A stretch of DNA of 64,000 nucleotides from Oscillospiraceae bacterium (GCA_015065785.1 SVPR01000008.1:1-64000); one strand, 5' to 3'; positions 7,697 through 16,122 are shown, numbered from the stretch's first letter. Program-made: numbers and translations. Notes: generated from the sequence alone by a model not told the origin.

Positions 7697-8761
7697 ATGG
7701 GTGAAAAAGTTTTAATGAAAGGTAACGAAGCTATTGCAGAAGCTGCAATAAGAGCAGGCTGTTTACATTACTTCGGTTATCCTATTACACCACAAACTGA
7801 AATTGCTGCTTATATGGCAAAGCGTATGCCAAAGGTTGGTGGCGTATTCTTACAGGCAGAAAGCGAAATTGCTGCTATCAATATGGTTTTAGGTGTTGCA
7901 GCAGCTGGTAAAAGAGTTATGACATCTTCTTCAAGCCCTGGTGTTTCACTTAAGAGTGAGGGTATGTCATATATTTCCGGTAGTGATGTTCCTGCACTTG
8001 TTGTTAATGTACAACGCGGTGGTCCTGGTCTTGGTGGTATTCAACCATCACAATCTGACTACTTCCAGGCAGTTAAAGGCGGTAGCCACGGTGACTACAA
8101 GAGAATTGTTTTAGCACCTGCATCTGTTCAGGAAATGGCTTCTCTTACAACAAAGGCTTTCGACTTAGCTGATAAATACAGCATTCTTACAATGATTTTA
8201 GCAGACGGTACAATGGGTCAGATGATGGAGCCTGTTGAACTCGAAACTACTGAGCCAGTTAAATACGAAAAGCCTTGGGCTACAACAGGTACTAAAATGC
8301 AGAGAAAGCACAACATTGTTAACTCTCTCTACTTAAAGCCTGAAGAATTAGAAAAGAAAAACTTTGAGCGTTTTGCAAAGTATAAAACAATTGAAGAAAA
8401 CGAAGTTATGTATGAAGAATATCTTATGGACGATGCAGAAATCTGCGTAGTTTCATTCGGTATTACTTCAAGAGTTGCAAAAAATGCTATTGTAGAAGCA
8501 AGAGCAAAGGGAATTAAAGTTGGTATGATTCGTCCTATCACACTCTGGCCATTCCCGACTGCAGTATTAAATAAGGCTGCAGATAAATGCAAGGCATTCC
8601 TTTCAGTTGAAATGAATATGGGTCAGATGATTGAAGATGTTAAGCTTGCTATAGAATGCAAGAAACCAGTACATCTTTGCTGTCGTGTTGGCGGTATGAT
8701 TCCTTCACCTGAAGAGGTACTTGCAAAAATTGAAGAAATCAACGAAGGAGGAGACAAATAA
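7697..8761 (+). CDS. vorB: 2-oxoacid:ferredoxin oxidoreductase alpha subunit, VorB-like
   Basis: This 354-residue protein carries the pyrimidine-binding and transketolase-like C-terminal domains of the alpha subunit. Recognisable segments are [14 protein letters not shown] at the N-terminus, [10 protein letters not shown], and the [12 protein letters not shown] stretch with the surrounding [10 protein letters not shown] loop typical of VorB/KorA proteins. With the beta and gamma subunits it interconverts a branched 2-oxoacid with acyl-CoA, CO2 and reduced ferredoxin. The ATG at 7697 is preferred because AGAGGTGG ends 5 nt upstream. The GTG at 7688 overlaps that site. Its stop overlaps the start of the beta subunit by one base (TAATG), indicating translational coupling. 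Confidence 0.85.
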   Translation: MGEKVLMKGNEAIAEAAIRAGCLHYFGYPITPQTEIAAYMAKRMPKVGGVFLQAESEIAAINMVLGVAAAGKRVMTSSSSPGVSLKSEGMSYISGSDVPALVVNVQRGGPGLGGIQPSQSDYFQAVKGGSHGDYKRIVLAPASVQEMASLTTKAFDLADKYSILTMILADGTMGQMMEPVELETTEPVKYEKPWATTGTKMQRKHNIVNSLYLKPEELEKKNFERFAKYKTIEENEVMYEEYLMDDAEICVVSFGITSRVAKNAIVEARAKGIKVGMIRPITLWPFPTAVLNKAADKCKAFLSVEMNMGQMIEDVKLAIECKKPVHLCCRVGGMIPSPEEVLAKIEEINEGGDK

Positions 8762-9513
8762 TGGTAGTATTTGAAAAACCAAAATCATTAACAGATGCAC
8801 CACTTCACTATTGCCCAGGCTGTACTCACGGTATTATTCACCGTCTTGTAGCTGAAGTAATTGATGAATTAGGCATCGAGGGTAAAACTATTGGTATTGC
8901 ACCAGTTGGTTGCTCAGTTATGGCTTATGATTATTTCACCTGCGATTTTGTTCAGGCTCCTCACGGTAGAGCACCTGCAGTTGCAACCGGTGTTAAAAGA
9001 GCAGACCCTGAAAATCACATCGTGTTTACATACCAGGGTGACGGTGACCTTGCTGCTATCGGTACTGCTGAAACAGTTCACGCTGCTGCAAGACGCGAAA
9101 ACATTACAGTTATTTTCGTTAACAACGCTATTTATGGTATGACAGGCGGTCAGATGGCTCCTACAACTCTTCCTGGTCAGGTTACTCAGACCTCACCTTA
9201 CGGTAGAGATGTTGAAACAGTTGGCTACCCTGTAAAAGTATGTGAGCTTCTTTCAAATGTTGACGGTGCTGCATATCTTGAAAGAGTTGCAGTTAACAGC
9301 GTTTCAAACATCAAAAAGGCAAAGGCTGCTATTAAGAAAGCATTCCAGAATCAGATTGATGGCAAAGGCTTCTCACTTGTTGAGGTTGTTTCAACTTGTC
9401 CTACAAACTGGGGTATGACTCCTGAAAAAGCATTAAAGTGGCTTGAAGAAAATATGCTTCCTTACTATCCACTTGGTGTTTATAAAGATATTTACGCTGA
9501 GGAGGCAAAATAA
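8761..9513 (+). CDS. vorA: 2-oxoacid:ferredoxin oxidoreductase beta subunit, VorA-like
   Basis: This 250-residue beta subunit binds thiamine diphosphate. The TPP motif is seen as [12 protein letters not shown] followed by the [11 protein letters not shown] segment, and YCPGCTHG near the N-terminus is characteristic. Together with the alpha subunit it forms the active site for oxidative decarboxylation of a 2-oxoacid, or for the reverse reductive carboxylation. The start ATG shares an A with the alpha stop codon, and the stop lies one base before the gamma start, so the genes are tightly coupled. Confidence 0.85.
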   Translation: MVVFEKPKSLTDAPLHYCPGCTHGIIHRLVAEVIDELGIEGKTIGIAPVGCSVMAYDYFTCDFVQAPHGRAPAVATGVKRADPENHIVFTYQGDGDLAAIGTAETVHAAARRENITVIFVNNAIYGMTGGQMAPTTLPGQVTQTSPYGRDVETVGYPVKVCELLSNVDGAAYLERVAVNSVSNIKKAKAAIKKAFQNQIDGKGFSLVEVVSTCPTNWGMTPEKALKWLEENMLPYYPLGVYKDIYAEEAK

Positions 9514-9514
9514 G

Positions 9515-10051
9515 ATGAAAAAGACAACTAATATTCTTTTTGCCGGTTTCGGCGGTCAAGGTATCCTTTTTGCAGGTAAATTCGTAGCTTACAAGGGTCT
9601 TCTTGAGGGTAAGCACATCAGCTGGCTTCCGTCTTACGGCCCTGAAATGCGTGGCGGTACAGCTAACTGTAGCGTTATCGTAAGTGAAGACCCAATCGGC
9701 TCACCAATTGTAAGTAAGCCGGATGTTTTAGTTGCGATGAACTTACCATCACTTGACAAATACGAAAACGAAGTTGTATCTGGTGGTAAAATCTTTGTTG
9801 ACTCAACACTTATTGAAAGAAAAGTTACCCGTACAGATGTTGATGTTTACTACATTCCTGCAACCGGAATTGCAAGTGAAAAAGGCATTAACACACTTGC
9901 TAATATGATTATTACAGGTAAGCTTTTAAAGGAGGTAGAAGAATTATCATTCGATAATATCGACGCTCCTTTAGGTAAGGTTGTATCAGCAAGACATCAG
10001 GACTTACTTGAAGTAAACAAAACTGCACTTCAGTTAGGTTACGATTATTAA
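9515..10051 (+). CDS. vorC: 2-oxoacid:ferredoxin oxidoreductase gamma subunit
   Basis: This 178-residue gamma subunit opens with the signature [15 protein letters not shown] and continues with [13 protein letters not shown], both typical of the gamma domain of the pyruvate/2-oxoacid ferredoxin oxidoreductase family. I use the ATG at 9515, one base after the beta stop, because GGAGG at about 9500-9504 provides the ribosome binding site. An upstream in-frame ATG at 9443 would lie inside the beta gene and add 24 residues that do not look like this family. Confidence 0.85.
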   Translation: MKKTTNILFAGFGGQGILFAGKFVAYKGLLEGKHISWLPSYGPEMRGGTANCSVIVSEDPIGSPIVSKPDVLVAMNLPSLDKYENEVVSGGKIFVDSTLIERKVTRTDVDVYYIPATGIASEKGINTLANMIITGKLLKEVEELSFDNIDAPLGKVVSARHQDLLEVNKTALQLGYDY

Positions 10052-10083
10052 TAAATTTTAATTTTGAAAAGAGGTTTTCTATT

Positions 10084-11160
10084 ATGGGTTACGATTTCAA
10101 AATAGAAAAAGCAACAGTAAAAAAAGAAAAGCCGGAAGATAAAGGTCTTGGTTTTGGTAGATTTTTTACTGACCATATGTTCTTAATGAACTACAATGAA
10201 GAAAAAGGTTGGCACGACGGAAGAATTGTTCCTTATGGTCCGCTTCCACTTGAGCCATCTGCAATGGTTTTCCACTATGCGCAAGAGCTTTTTGAAGGTC
10301 TTAAAGCATACAGAACTGCTGACGGCAAAATTCAGCTTTTCCGTCCACAGAAAAATATTGAAAGAATGAACAACACTTGTGACAGACTTTGCGTTCCAAG
10401 AATTGACCCTGACTTAGCTCTTGAAGCAATCAAAGCAGTTGTTGAAGTAGATAAGGATTGGGTACCACACAGTGAGGGTACATCACTCTACATTCGTCCA
10501 TTCATTATTGCAACTGACCCATTCTTAGGGGTTCACCCTGCACACACTTATATTTTTGCTATTATTCTTTCACCGGTTGGCTCTTACTACGCTAACGGTA
10601 TGGACCCTGTTAAAATCTGCATTGAGCACGAATATGTTCGTTGCGTAAAAGGCGGTACAGGTATGGCAAAAGCTGGCGGTAACTATGCTGCATCTCTCAT
10701 TGGTCAGAAAAAAGCTGACGAAATGGGCTACGCACAGGTTCTCTGGCTTGACGGTGTTGAAAGAAAATACATCGACGAAGTTGGTGCTATGAATGTATTT
10801 TTCGTAATTGATGGCACAGTTGTTACACCTTCACTTGAAGATGGCAACATTCTTCCCGGTGTTACAAGAGCATCTTGTATTGAAGTTCTCAAAAGCTGGG
10901 GCTACAAGGTTGAAGAGCGCAAAATTTCAGTTGATGAAGTTAAAGAAGCTCACAAAAACGGCAAGTTAGACGAAGCATTCGGCACAGGTACTGCAGCAGT
11001 TATTTCACCAATCGGCGAATTCTTCGACGAGGGCGAAAAGCTCGTTGTTAACAACAACGAAATCGGTGCAGTAGCACAAAGACTCTACGACGAACTCACA
11101 GGTATTCAATGGGGTAAGGTAGAGGATAAATTCAACTGGACAGTTAAAGTTACAGATTAA
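10084..11160 (+). CDS. ilvE: Branched-chain amino acid aminotransferase
   Basis: This 358-residue class IV PLP aminotransferase interconverts valine, isoleucine and leucine with their 2-oxoacids, using 2-oxoglutarate/glutamate. The N-terminal half carries FHYAQELFEGLKAYR and the TSLYIRPF segment. The PLP lysine lies in the GGNYAASLIGQKKA region, and the C-terminal part has LDGVERKYIDEVGAMN and GTGTAAVISPIG, all typical of IlvE. It is the last gene of the operon, 32 nt after vorC, and is followed by a strong terminator. It supplies the final step that links the oxoacids made or consumed by VOR to amino acids. Confidence 0.93.
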   Translation: MGYDFKIEKATVKKEKPEDKGLGFGRFFTDHMFLMNYNEEKGWHDGRIVPYGPLPLEPSAMVFHYAQELFEGLKAYRTADGKIQLFRPQKNIERMNNTCDRLCVPRIDPDLALEAIKAVVEVDKDWVPHSEGTSLYIRPFIIATDPFLGVHPAHTYIFAIILSPVGSYYANGMDPVKICIEHEYVRCVKGGTGMAKAGGNYAASLIGQKKADEMGYAQVLWLDGVERKYIDEVGAMNVFFVIDGTVVTPSLEDGNILPGVTRASCIEVLKSWGYKVEERKISVDEVKEAHKNGKLDEAFGTGTAAVISPIGEFFDEGEKLVVNNNEIGAVAQRLYDELTGIQWGKVEDKFNWTVKVTD

Positions 11161-11178
11161 TTGAATTTTATAAAATTA

Positions 11179-11222
11179 ACCTGACATTTAAAGCGAAAAC
11201 TTTAAATGTCAGGTTTTTATTT
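11179..11222 (+). terminator. Terminator of the VOR-ilvE operon
   Basis: A perfect 14-bp stem (CCTGACATTTAAAG at 11180-11193 with its complement at 11200-11213) is followed by a T-rich run. The stem resembles the core hairpin of the dispersed composite repeat. Confidence 0.9.
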
Positions 11223-11225
11223 TTA

Positions 11226-11254
11226 TTGAATAAAATACACTTATATGGTATAAT
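11226..11254 (+). promoter_or_regulatory. Sigma-A-type promoter for the ECF sigma gene
   Basis: TTGAAT at 11226-11231, a 17-nt spacer and TATAAT at 11249-11254 lie 45 nt before the sigma factor start. Confidence 0.65.
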
Positions 11255-11298
11255 TTTACAAGTTTCTATAAATTTTATTTTTAGAAAGGGGTAGTTTT

Positions 11299-11853
11299 AT
11301 GTTTCCAGTAAAAAATTTAAAACCAGAAAAATTATGCGAACAAATCTGGAAAGAACATGAAGCGTATATAAGGAAGTTTTGTGAGTATAAACTACAGTCA
11401 CGAAAAGATTTAATAGATGATTGTGTAAGTGAAGTATTTTTAGGGTTGCTTGAGGCACTGAAAAACGGAAAAGAAATCCAAAATCCGAAAGTTTGGTTAA
11501 CAAGAGTTGCTAATAATATAATAACTGATATTTATATTGAGAACAGAAAAACAATAGAAAAAAATGTGCCTTTAGAAGATGAAACTATAACACAAACCGA
11601 AAGTTATTACGATACATATAATTTTGAAAATATTACGGATGAACAAATAGAAGAAATTAAAGAAACTGTATTAAACGAAATAGATGAAATAGATAAAAGG
11701 TTGATTGAAGATTATCATATAAAAAATATGAAAGTAAAAGAAATAGCTTCTCTATACAATCTATCTGAATCTAATGTAAAACAACGGTTATTCAGAGCAA
11801 GAAAAACTATTATATATCTTTCTAAAAAAGAACTTGAAAAATACGAAGAATAA
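11299..11853 (+). CDS. ECF-type RNA polymerase sigma factor
   Basis: This 184-residue protein has the two conserved regions of a group 4 sigma factor. Region 2 (about residues 10-85) includes the DCVSEVFLGLLEA and NPKVWLTRVANNIITD helices. Region 4 (about 125-175) includes EIASLYNLSESNVKQRLFRARK, the helix-turn-helix that recognises the -35 element. GAAAGGGG precedes the ATG. The next gene encodes a single-pass membrane protein of the kind that holds such sigma factors inactive. The small secreted and membrane proteins downstream are candidate targets. The inducing signal is unknown. Confidence 0.85.
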   Translation: MFPVKNLKPEKLCEQIWKEHEAYIRKFCEYKLQSRKDLIDDCVSEVFLGLLEALKNGKEIQNPKVWLTRVANNIITDIYIENRKTIEKNVPLEDETITQTESYYDTYNFENITDEQIEEIKETVLNEIDEIDKRLIEDYHIKNMKVKEIASLYNLSESNVKQRLFRARKTIIYLSKKELEKYEE

Positions 11854-11880
11854 ATTTTTTGAAAAAATTTCAAAAAATTT

Positions 11881-11907
11881 TGTAACCAAATGAAAAAACT
11901 CGGACTA
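11881..11907 (+). promoter_or_regulatory. Candidate ECF sigma autoregulated promoter
   Basis: TGTAACC (11881-11887) and CGGACTA (11901-11907) lie between the sigma and anti-sigma genes. The GTAACC element looks like an ECF -35 box. No second copy was found in the window, so this rests on position and resemblance alone. Confidence 0.35.
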
Positions 11908-11933
11908 TATAAGTGAAAGGAGAAATTTAAGCT

Positions 11934-12716
11934 ATGACAAATAATGAGTTTAAACAAGTTTTACTTGATAATTCACAGTTTATGTCAAAACAAGAGCTTG
12001 AGGAGATTATAGAAAACGAACTTTTGAAAAGCGAATCAGAAATGGATGCTGATTTAATAGAATATTGTCTTGACAGTATTAAAAAGCTTGAATTAAGTGA
12101 GGAAAGTAATAAAAAGGAAGAAAGTAAAAAAGTTTTCTTTATAAACCCAAAAATGTGGCGTGTGCTTGTTGCCATGGCAGTTGTGTTCGTATTTGCTATT
12201 ACAGCTTCTGCATTTTATTTCAATATACCAGAAGAAATAGCACAACTAATAAATGGTAATGCAGAACTCGATTTTAATTTAGAAAATGCAGACACAACAG
12301 CAGATGATTATGCATTATTAGAAACTGATTTAGCAAAAGAGTTAGAAAACTTTGGTATTACTCCAGTAACATTTCCTGAAGCAATGGTCAGAAAAGAATG
12401 TAAAATTACAAAAATCGAAAATATAACTGTTAACGAATCGATTTCTTTGGATGCTAATGTTGAATTTACATACAATGAAAATATTGGTTCGCTGATGATA
12501 CGCCATTTTAGACCTATGGATACAGAATGGACTGGTAGCAGTACCGTGATGGATGTTGAAGCAGGTGAAATGATTAATGTCAATGGTATGGATGTTTTGG
12601 TTTTTGAACAAGAAAAAACTTGTGCAATTATGTACAAGGATAATTCAACAAAGTACACTTTTTATATAGAGTGTGACTTTGAAACAGCAAAAGAATTTGC
12701 AAAAACAATTAAATGA
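11934..12716 (+). CDS. Single-pass membrane anti-sigma-like protein
   Basis: This 260-residue protein has a charged cytoplasmic N-terminus (about 1-72, rich in Glu and Lys), one membrane segment (about 78-98, VLVAMAVVFVFAITASAFYF) and an extracytoplasmic domain of about 160 residues. The C-terminal portion (MINVNGMDVLVFE ... YIECDFETAKEFAKTIK) resembles the DUF4367 domain often attached to anti-sigma proteins. It follows the sigma gene by 80 nt, behind AAAGGAGA. The likely role is to bind the sigma factor and release it on an envelope signal. No zinc-binding HxxxCxxC motif of classical ZAS anti-sigmas is visible. Confidence 0.6.
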   Translation: MTNNEFKQVLLDNSQFMSKQELEEIIENELLKSESEMDADLIEYCLDSIKKLELSEESNKKEESKKVFFINPKMWRVLVAMAVVFVFAITASAFYFNIPEEIAQLINGNAELDFNLENADTTADDYALLETDLAKELENFGITPVTFPEAMVRKECKITKIENITVNESISLDANVEFTYNENIGSLMIRHFRPMDTEWTGSSTVMDVEAGEMINVNGMDVLVFEQEKTCAIMYKDNSTKYTFYIECDFETAKEFAKTIK

Positions 12717-12730
12717 TTGGAGACATTAAA

Positions 12731-13243
12731 ATGAAATACCCAAGAAAAGTGATATCAATATTTTTATCAGTTATAGCAATGATTACTTGTATTTTGCCTA
12801 CAACGGCATTTGCAGCAACTAATGATGCGAGTGCAGATGATGCAGATTTCACTAAAACTGAGTTTGAAGCACTTAATCCGATTTATGCTGAATATGAAGA
12901 AATTTCTAAAGCAAGAGCAACAGCCCTTATTTTAGGTAAAGATGTTGGCATTGCTAAAAGTGGATCCTCATTAATAATATCTGGATATACCACAGGTAGT
13001 GCAGATGTTGTAAAATGTGGATTTAAAGAAGTTGTTATTGAACGCAGAAAAAATAGCAGTTCTTCATGGGGCGAATATAAAGTTTATAAAGATTTATATT
13101 CTTCTTCAGCTAAATACACATTAAGTAAATCTGTAACTGTACCAAGTGGATATCAATATCGTGTTACTGCTATTCATTATGCAAAAAAATCATTGCTTTC
13201 TACACAAAAAATAGAAGCTGTTACTGGGTATTTATCATTTTAA
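12731..13243 (+). CDS. Small secreted protein of unknown function
   Basis: This 170-residue protein has a clear signal peptide (lysine/arginine n-region, hydrophobic core to about residue 28, cleavage after TAFAA). The mature part is about 140 residues, ending in a Tyr/Ser/Lys-rich segment that looks like a beta-rich domain (EVVIERRKN ... WGEYKVYKDL ... YRVTAIHYAKK). I use the ATG at 12731 because GGAG at 12719-12722 lies 8 nt before it. An upstream ATG at 12713 overlaps the anti-sigma stop. It belongs to the sigma/anti-sigma neighbourhood. I do not recognise the family firmly. Confidence 0.65.
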   Translation: MKYPRKVISIFLSVIAMITCILPTTAFAATNDASADDADFTKTEFEALNPIYAEYEEISKARATALILGKDVGIAKSGSSLIISGYTTGSADVVKCGFKEVVIERRKNSSSSWGEYKVYKDLYSSSAKYTLSKSVTVPSGYQYRVTAIHYAKKSLLSTQKIEAVTGYLSF

Positions 13244-13280
13244 TTTCTCCTGAATAATTTATATTAAAGGGGAAAACAAC

Positions 13281-13566
13281 ATGAAAAAAAGGAAATAGGT
13301 GCTTTCTGCAGTTCTTGCTTGTATAACATTATTTGGAACAAGTGTAACTGCATTTGCAGCAGATGAATCTACTAATTCAAATGAAAATATCGAAGTTGTG
13401 AATTTATCACAAAATATTGATGCAAGTGAAATAGAAGAAATTAAAGATAGTGTTGTATCAAACATTATTTGTGAAGATGGAACAGTTACTTGATGGCACT
13501 TTCTTTTTAGCAATTTTACTTTGTATGTCAATAGGATTTATTCCTAAAAAATCAATTAAAGAATAA
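13281..13566 (+). pseudogene. Broken gene for a small secreted or membrane protein
   Basis: After a good ribosome binding site (AAAGGGG), ATG-AAA-AAA-AGG-AAA is followed in frame by TAG. The same frame then continues through a hydrophobic signal-peptide core ending in TAFAADES. That frame stops at 13490-13492. The neighbouring frame continues without a break into a hydrophobic helix and charged tail (FFLAILLCMSIGF then PKKSIKE) ending at 13566. A nonsense change in the n-region plus a frameshift near 13480 explain the pattern. A shorter product could still start at the GTG at 13299, which has AAAGGA upstream, but it would lack a positive n-region. Confidence 0.55.
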
Positions 13567-13608
13567 TATATAAGTTGAAAATTACAAAATAAAGGAGAAC
13601 TACTTACT

Positions 13609-14223
13609 ATGAAAAAATTTGTTAAAAAAACTATGGCTTTGATTCTACTTCTTATAATGACGGTTTCTTGTTCAATTCCGGTTTATGCAAAATCATCTGC
13701 TGCAGATGATGTGAATAACGGAGTACAGACAATAGAGTACGAAGAGGATATGTTTGCAGATGCTGAGTTAATTGAAGAGACTACTGTTGAAAAAGATGGT
13801 AGAGTTATAGTAACCAAAAAATATCTACTTGAGAATGGTGATGAGATAATTGATACAATTGAACACAGTAGTGTAAATTCAAAACTCCGTTCTACAAATG
13901 GTAGTGATAGTGTTACAAGAACAATTTCTAATAGTTCTTTTGGTACTGTTAAGCTTCGTGCAAGTTTTAAATGGTGGAAAAATGGACTTTATAGTTATGT
14001 TAGATGTACCAATGCAACAGGTTCTTGTTCAGTAATAAAAGATGAAGTTAAATGCAGTACATCAAAAACTATTATGAGTAGTGGAGATATTACTATAGGT
14101 AAAGCATATGCAGAACATCGTTTCTATTTTTATTGGACAAAAAATCCAGCTTTCTATTGGGGTGGTGGATTTAAAATTTCGTGTTCGGATACTGGAACTA
14201 TTTCTGATTCTCAAGTGAAATAA
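13609..14223 (+). CDS. Secreted protein of unknown function
   Basis: This 204-residue protein starts behind AAAGGAGAAC and has a signal peptide (MKKFVKK, hydrophobic core, cleavage near PVYAKSS at about residue 27). The mature part starts acidic and ends in an aromatic, cysteine-containing segment (about 120-204) with FKWWKNGLYSYVRC and FYFYWTKNPAFYWGGGF. Four cysteines in the mature part could form disulfides. It is the third secreted product in the accessory stretch after the ECF sigma genes. I do not recognise the family. Confidence 0.6.
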   Translation: MKKFVKKTMALILLLIMTVSCSIPVYAKSSAADDVNNGVQTIEYEEDMFADAELIEETTVEKDGRVIVTKKYLLENGDEIIDTIEHSSVNSKLRSTNGSDSVTRTISNSSFGTVKLRASFKWWKNGLYSYVRCTNATGSCSVIKDEVKCSTSKTIMSSGDITIGKAYAEHRFYFYWTKNPAFYWGGGFKISCSDTGTISDSQVK

Positions 14224-14323
14224 TCCATAACTTTAGAAATATAGAATTGACAAGAAATTATATTAAACGTGAATGTATTATAAGGTTTAGAAATATGCGT
14301 TTTAAGGACTGGTGGTGCGATTT

Positions 14324-14953
14324 ATGGCATTAGATTGTAAGCAAAACTTGAAAAAATGTTCAATGATTTTTTGTTGCCTTGTTTTCTATTTATTTTATTT
14401 TTTGATAGTTGACTATTTATATTTTCAGTATGATTGGGAAATTATAAAAATTATATCTATCCCAATTATTGTAAATATAGTATTTGTTTTTATAAATTTT
14501 TTGATACAAAAACACATGAAAATAAACTTATGCAACAAATTGAAAAATGAAAAAATAATATCTATAATTACATTAACAATAGTAACGGTTTTATTTTTAA
14601 TCTATCAAACAATTTTTATTAGTGGCTTTTTGCAAATTAATGACGTACCTTTGTTATTAGGCAATGTAGAAGTTATTGCATCCAGTGTTTTAGGAATATT
14701 AATTATCATAAATATCGTTTCTTATATTATAAAGAGTGATAATCTTTTTGTTTCAAGTTCAGTAACTTCTACAATGTTGCTCTATATAATTCAAAACAAG
14801 ATTTTTTTATCATCATTTAGAAACTATCAGAACTTTGTTTTAGAAATTACAATTATACTTTTTTTATTAATGCTTCTGCAAGTGGGATTAATATTAATGT
14901 TTTATTTTAGCAAAAAACGACAGTTAGAACTAAGACAAGGGACGGTTCTATGA
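14324..14953 (+). CDS. Multipass membrane protein of unknown function
   Basis: This protein of about 209 residues is made almost entirely of hydrophobic helices: about six segments separated by short Lys/Arg loops, plus a positively charged C-terminus (SKKRQLELRQ). Start choice is uncertain. GTG codons at 14312 and 14315 also fit, but GGTGG at 14311-14315 would serve as a ribosome binding site for the ATG at 14324. It is very AT-rich. The size and topology resemble the small permease-like proteins of peptide export or immunity loci, but no diagnostic motif is visible. Confidence 0.5.
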   Translation: MALDCKQNLKKCSMIFCCLVFYLFYFLIVDYLYFQYDWEIIKIISIPIIVNIVFVFINFLIQKHMKINLCNKLKNEKIISIITLTIVTVLFLIYQTIFISGFLQINDVPLLLGNVEVIASSVLGILIIINIVSYIIKSDNLFVSSSVTSTMLLYIIQNKIFLSSFRNYQNFVLEITIILFLLMLLQVGLILMFYFSKKRQLELRQGTVL

Positions 14954-15016
14954 TTGAATTTACGATATAGATTTTGCAACAGAAATTCGTGGTTTAGTAG
15001 ATTTACCAACAAAGTA
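14950..15016 (+). pseudogene. Short coding remnant
   Basis: An ATG overlapping the preceding stop opens a frame that ends after six codons at TAG. If two bases near 14968 are skipped, reading resumes as DFATEIRGLVDLPTK and ends at TAA 15014-15016. This could be a frameshifted small peptide gene or the tail of a deleted gene. Evidence is limited to one open stretch of about 15 codons. Confidence 0.2.
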
Positions 15017-15028
15017 AGGTGATAAAAT

Positions 15029-15424
15029 ATGAAAAAAGTTTCCAGTATGCTTTATTGCATTTGCAACGCATATTTTTGTTTGTTTGCTATTGCTAATGGT
15101 GTAATTCTTAATTTGTTTCCGGTTTTTAAAGAAAACGGTTTGAGCTTAGGCTTCTTAGAGGCTGGCGAATTTGGGTGGACAATATATAGTTTAATTGCAG
15201 TAATTTTTATTGCAGTTGCAATTTTTGTCGCTTGTTCTTATAAGAAAGCAAAGATTTTTGTTCCGTTTTTAATTTTACCTTTATATAACTTTGTGCATCT
15301 TTATTTAATGCAAGTGTTTTATCCAAAGACTGCGGTTGTAATGGTTTTATATGATATTGTTACAATTCTTTCTCTTGTGTACACTATAATTCAATTAAAA
15401 AAGCAAATGTCGGTAACGGAATAA
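15029..15424 (+). CDS. Small four-helix membrane protein
   Basis: This 131-residue protein has four hydrophobic segments (about 8-28, 48-70, 76-95 and 100-120) and a short charged tail (LKKQMSVTE). AAGGTG precedes the ATG. It is followed by a terminator and closes the accessory stretch that began with the ECF sigma gene. No family was recognised. Confidence 0.5.
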   Translation: MKKVSSMLYCICNAYFCLFAIANGVILNLFPVFKENGLSLGFLEAGEFGWTIYSLIAVIFIAVAIFVACSYKKAKIFVPFLILPLYNFVHLYLMQVFYPKTAVVMVLYDIVTILSLVYTIIQLKKQMSVTE

Positions 15425-15441
15425 TAAAAATATAAAACTTA

Positions 15442-15485
15442 TGAACCAATAAATTCACACCTGAGTTTATTGGTTCATTTTTTTG
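15442..15485 (+). terminator. Intrinsic terminator after the accessory stretch
   Basis: The perfect 12-bp stem TGAACCAATAAA (15442-15453) with TTTATTGGTTCA (15466-15477) is followed by a run of Ts. Confidence 0.9.
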
Positions 15486-15514
15486 TTGAAATACAAACGA
15501 AAATATGTTAAAAT
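15486..15514 (+). promoter_or_regulatory. Sigma-A-type promoter for the TetR gene
   Basis: TTGAAA at 15486-15491, a 17-nt spacer and TAAAAT at 15509-15514 lie about 30 nt before the start codon. Confidence 0.6.
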
Positions 15515-15546
15515 ATTTTGGAATATGTTATTGGTAGGTGAAAAGT

Positions 15547-16122
15547 GTGTCAGAAACTTCACGAAAAATCATACAGGGTGTAACTGAGCTTGGTGCTGAG
15601 AACGGAATGTATGGTATGACAAGTAAGCTGATAGCGAAAAAATGTGAATGCTCAGAGGGCGTAATTTTCAAGCATTTCAACACATTAGATGAACTCAAAA
15701 AAGAAGTTTATTATGATATAGACAGTGAAATTTACCAGTCAATAAAAAATGTCAGTATAGATGAAAATGACATTAAAGCAAGTGTGTGGAATATCTGGAA
15801 TAAATATTTTGAGTTTCTTTTAAATAATCCTACCAAAACAAAGTATTATAAAAACTTCCGTAATTCAAATCTTTACATAAGTCACGACCACGCAGAAGAT
15901 AACGACCATTATCACACAATAATGAGTGCTATAAACGAGATTTCTGAAAAGTTCGGGCTCTACCAAAAAATAAATTATGATGTTTTGTGGTTCTTTATTA
16001 TAGATAATTCTCTTTCATTTGCTATGAGGATTTCTGACGGAAGTATAGAGAATACAGAAAAGAACAAACAAACTATTTTTAATATAATTTTTAATCAGAT
16101 AATAGAGGAACTAAGAGGTTAA
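15547..16122 (+). CDS. TetR/AcrR family transcriptional regulator
   Basis: This protein of about 191 residues has the TetR N-terminal helix-turn-helix (KIIQGVTELGAENGMYGMTSKLIAKKCECSEGVIFKHFNTLDELK, about residues 8-52), where the recognition helix ends in the usual FKHF stretch. The C-terminal ligand domain is helical and contains a His/Asp cluster (SHDHAEDNDHYH) that could bind metal. I use the GTG at 15547, six nt after AGGTG, rather than the GTG at 15538 that overlaps it. The LCP gene follows after 4 nt and is likely co-transcribed. Confidence 0.8.
   Translation: MSETSRKIIQGVTELGAENGMYGMTSKLIAKKCECSEGVIFKHFNTLDELKKEVYYDIDSEIYQSIKNVSIDENDIKASVWNIWNKYFEFLLNNPTKTKYYKNFRNSNLYISHDHAEDNDHYHTIMSAINEISEKFGLYQKINYDVLWFFIIDNSLSFAMRISDGSIENTEKNKQTIFNIIFNQIIEELRG

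Noticed and set aside
8761-9513. Assignment of the oxidoreductase as indolepyruvate or 2-oxoglutarate enzyme
   Set aside because: The four-subunit form with a separate small ferredoxin, VorB-like alpha subunit, adjacent ilvE and Ile/Val T-boxes fit a branched-chain substrate better. The alternatives are not excluded by sequence alone.
12308-12658. Two minus-strand open frames inside the anti-sigma gene
   Set aside because: Both are antisense to a gene with a plausible domain layout and lack start signals.
13299-13492. Intact small secreted protein starting at the GTG
   Set aside because: The start would remove the positive n-region, and the adjacent frame clearly continues the C-terminus, so a broken gene is more likely, although not proven.
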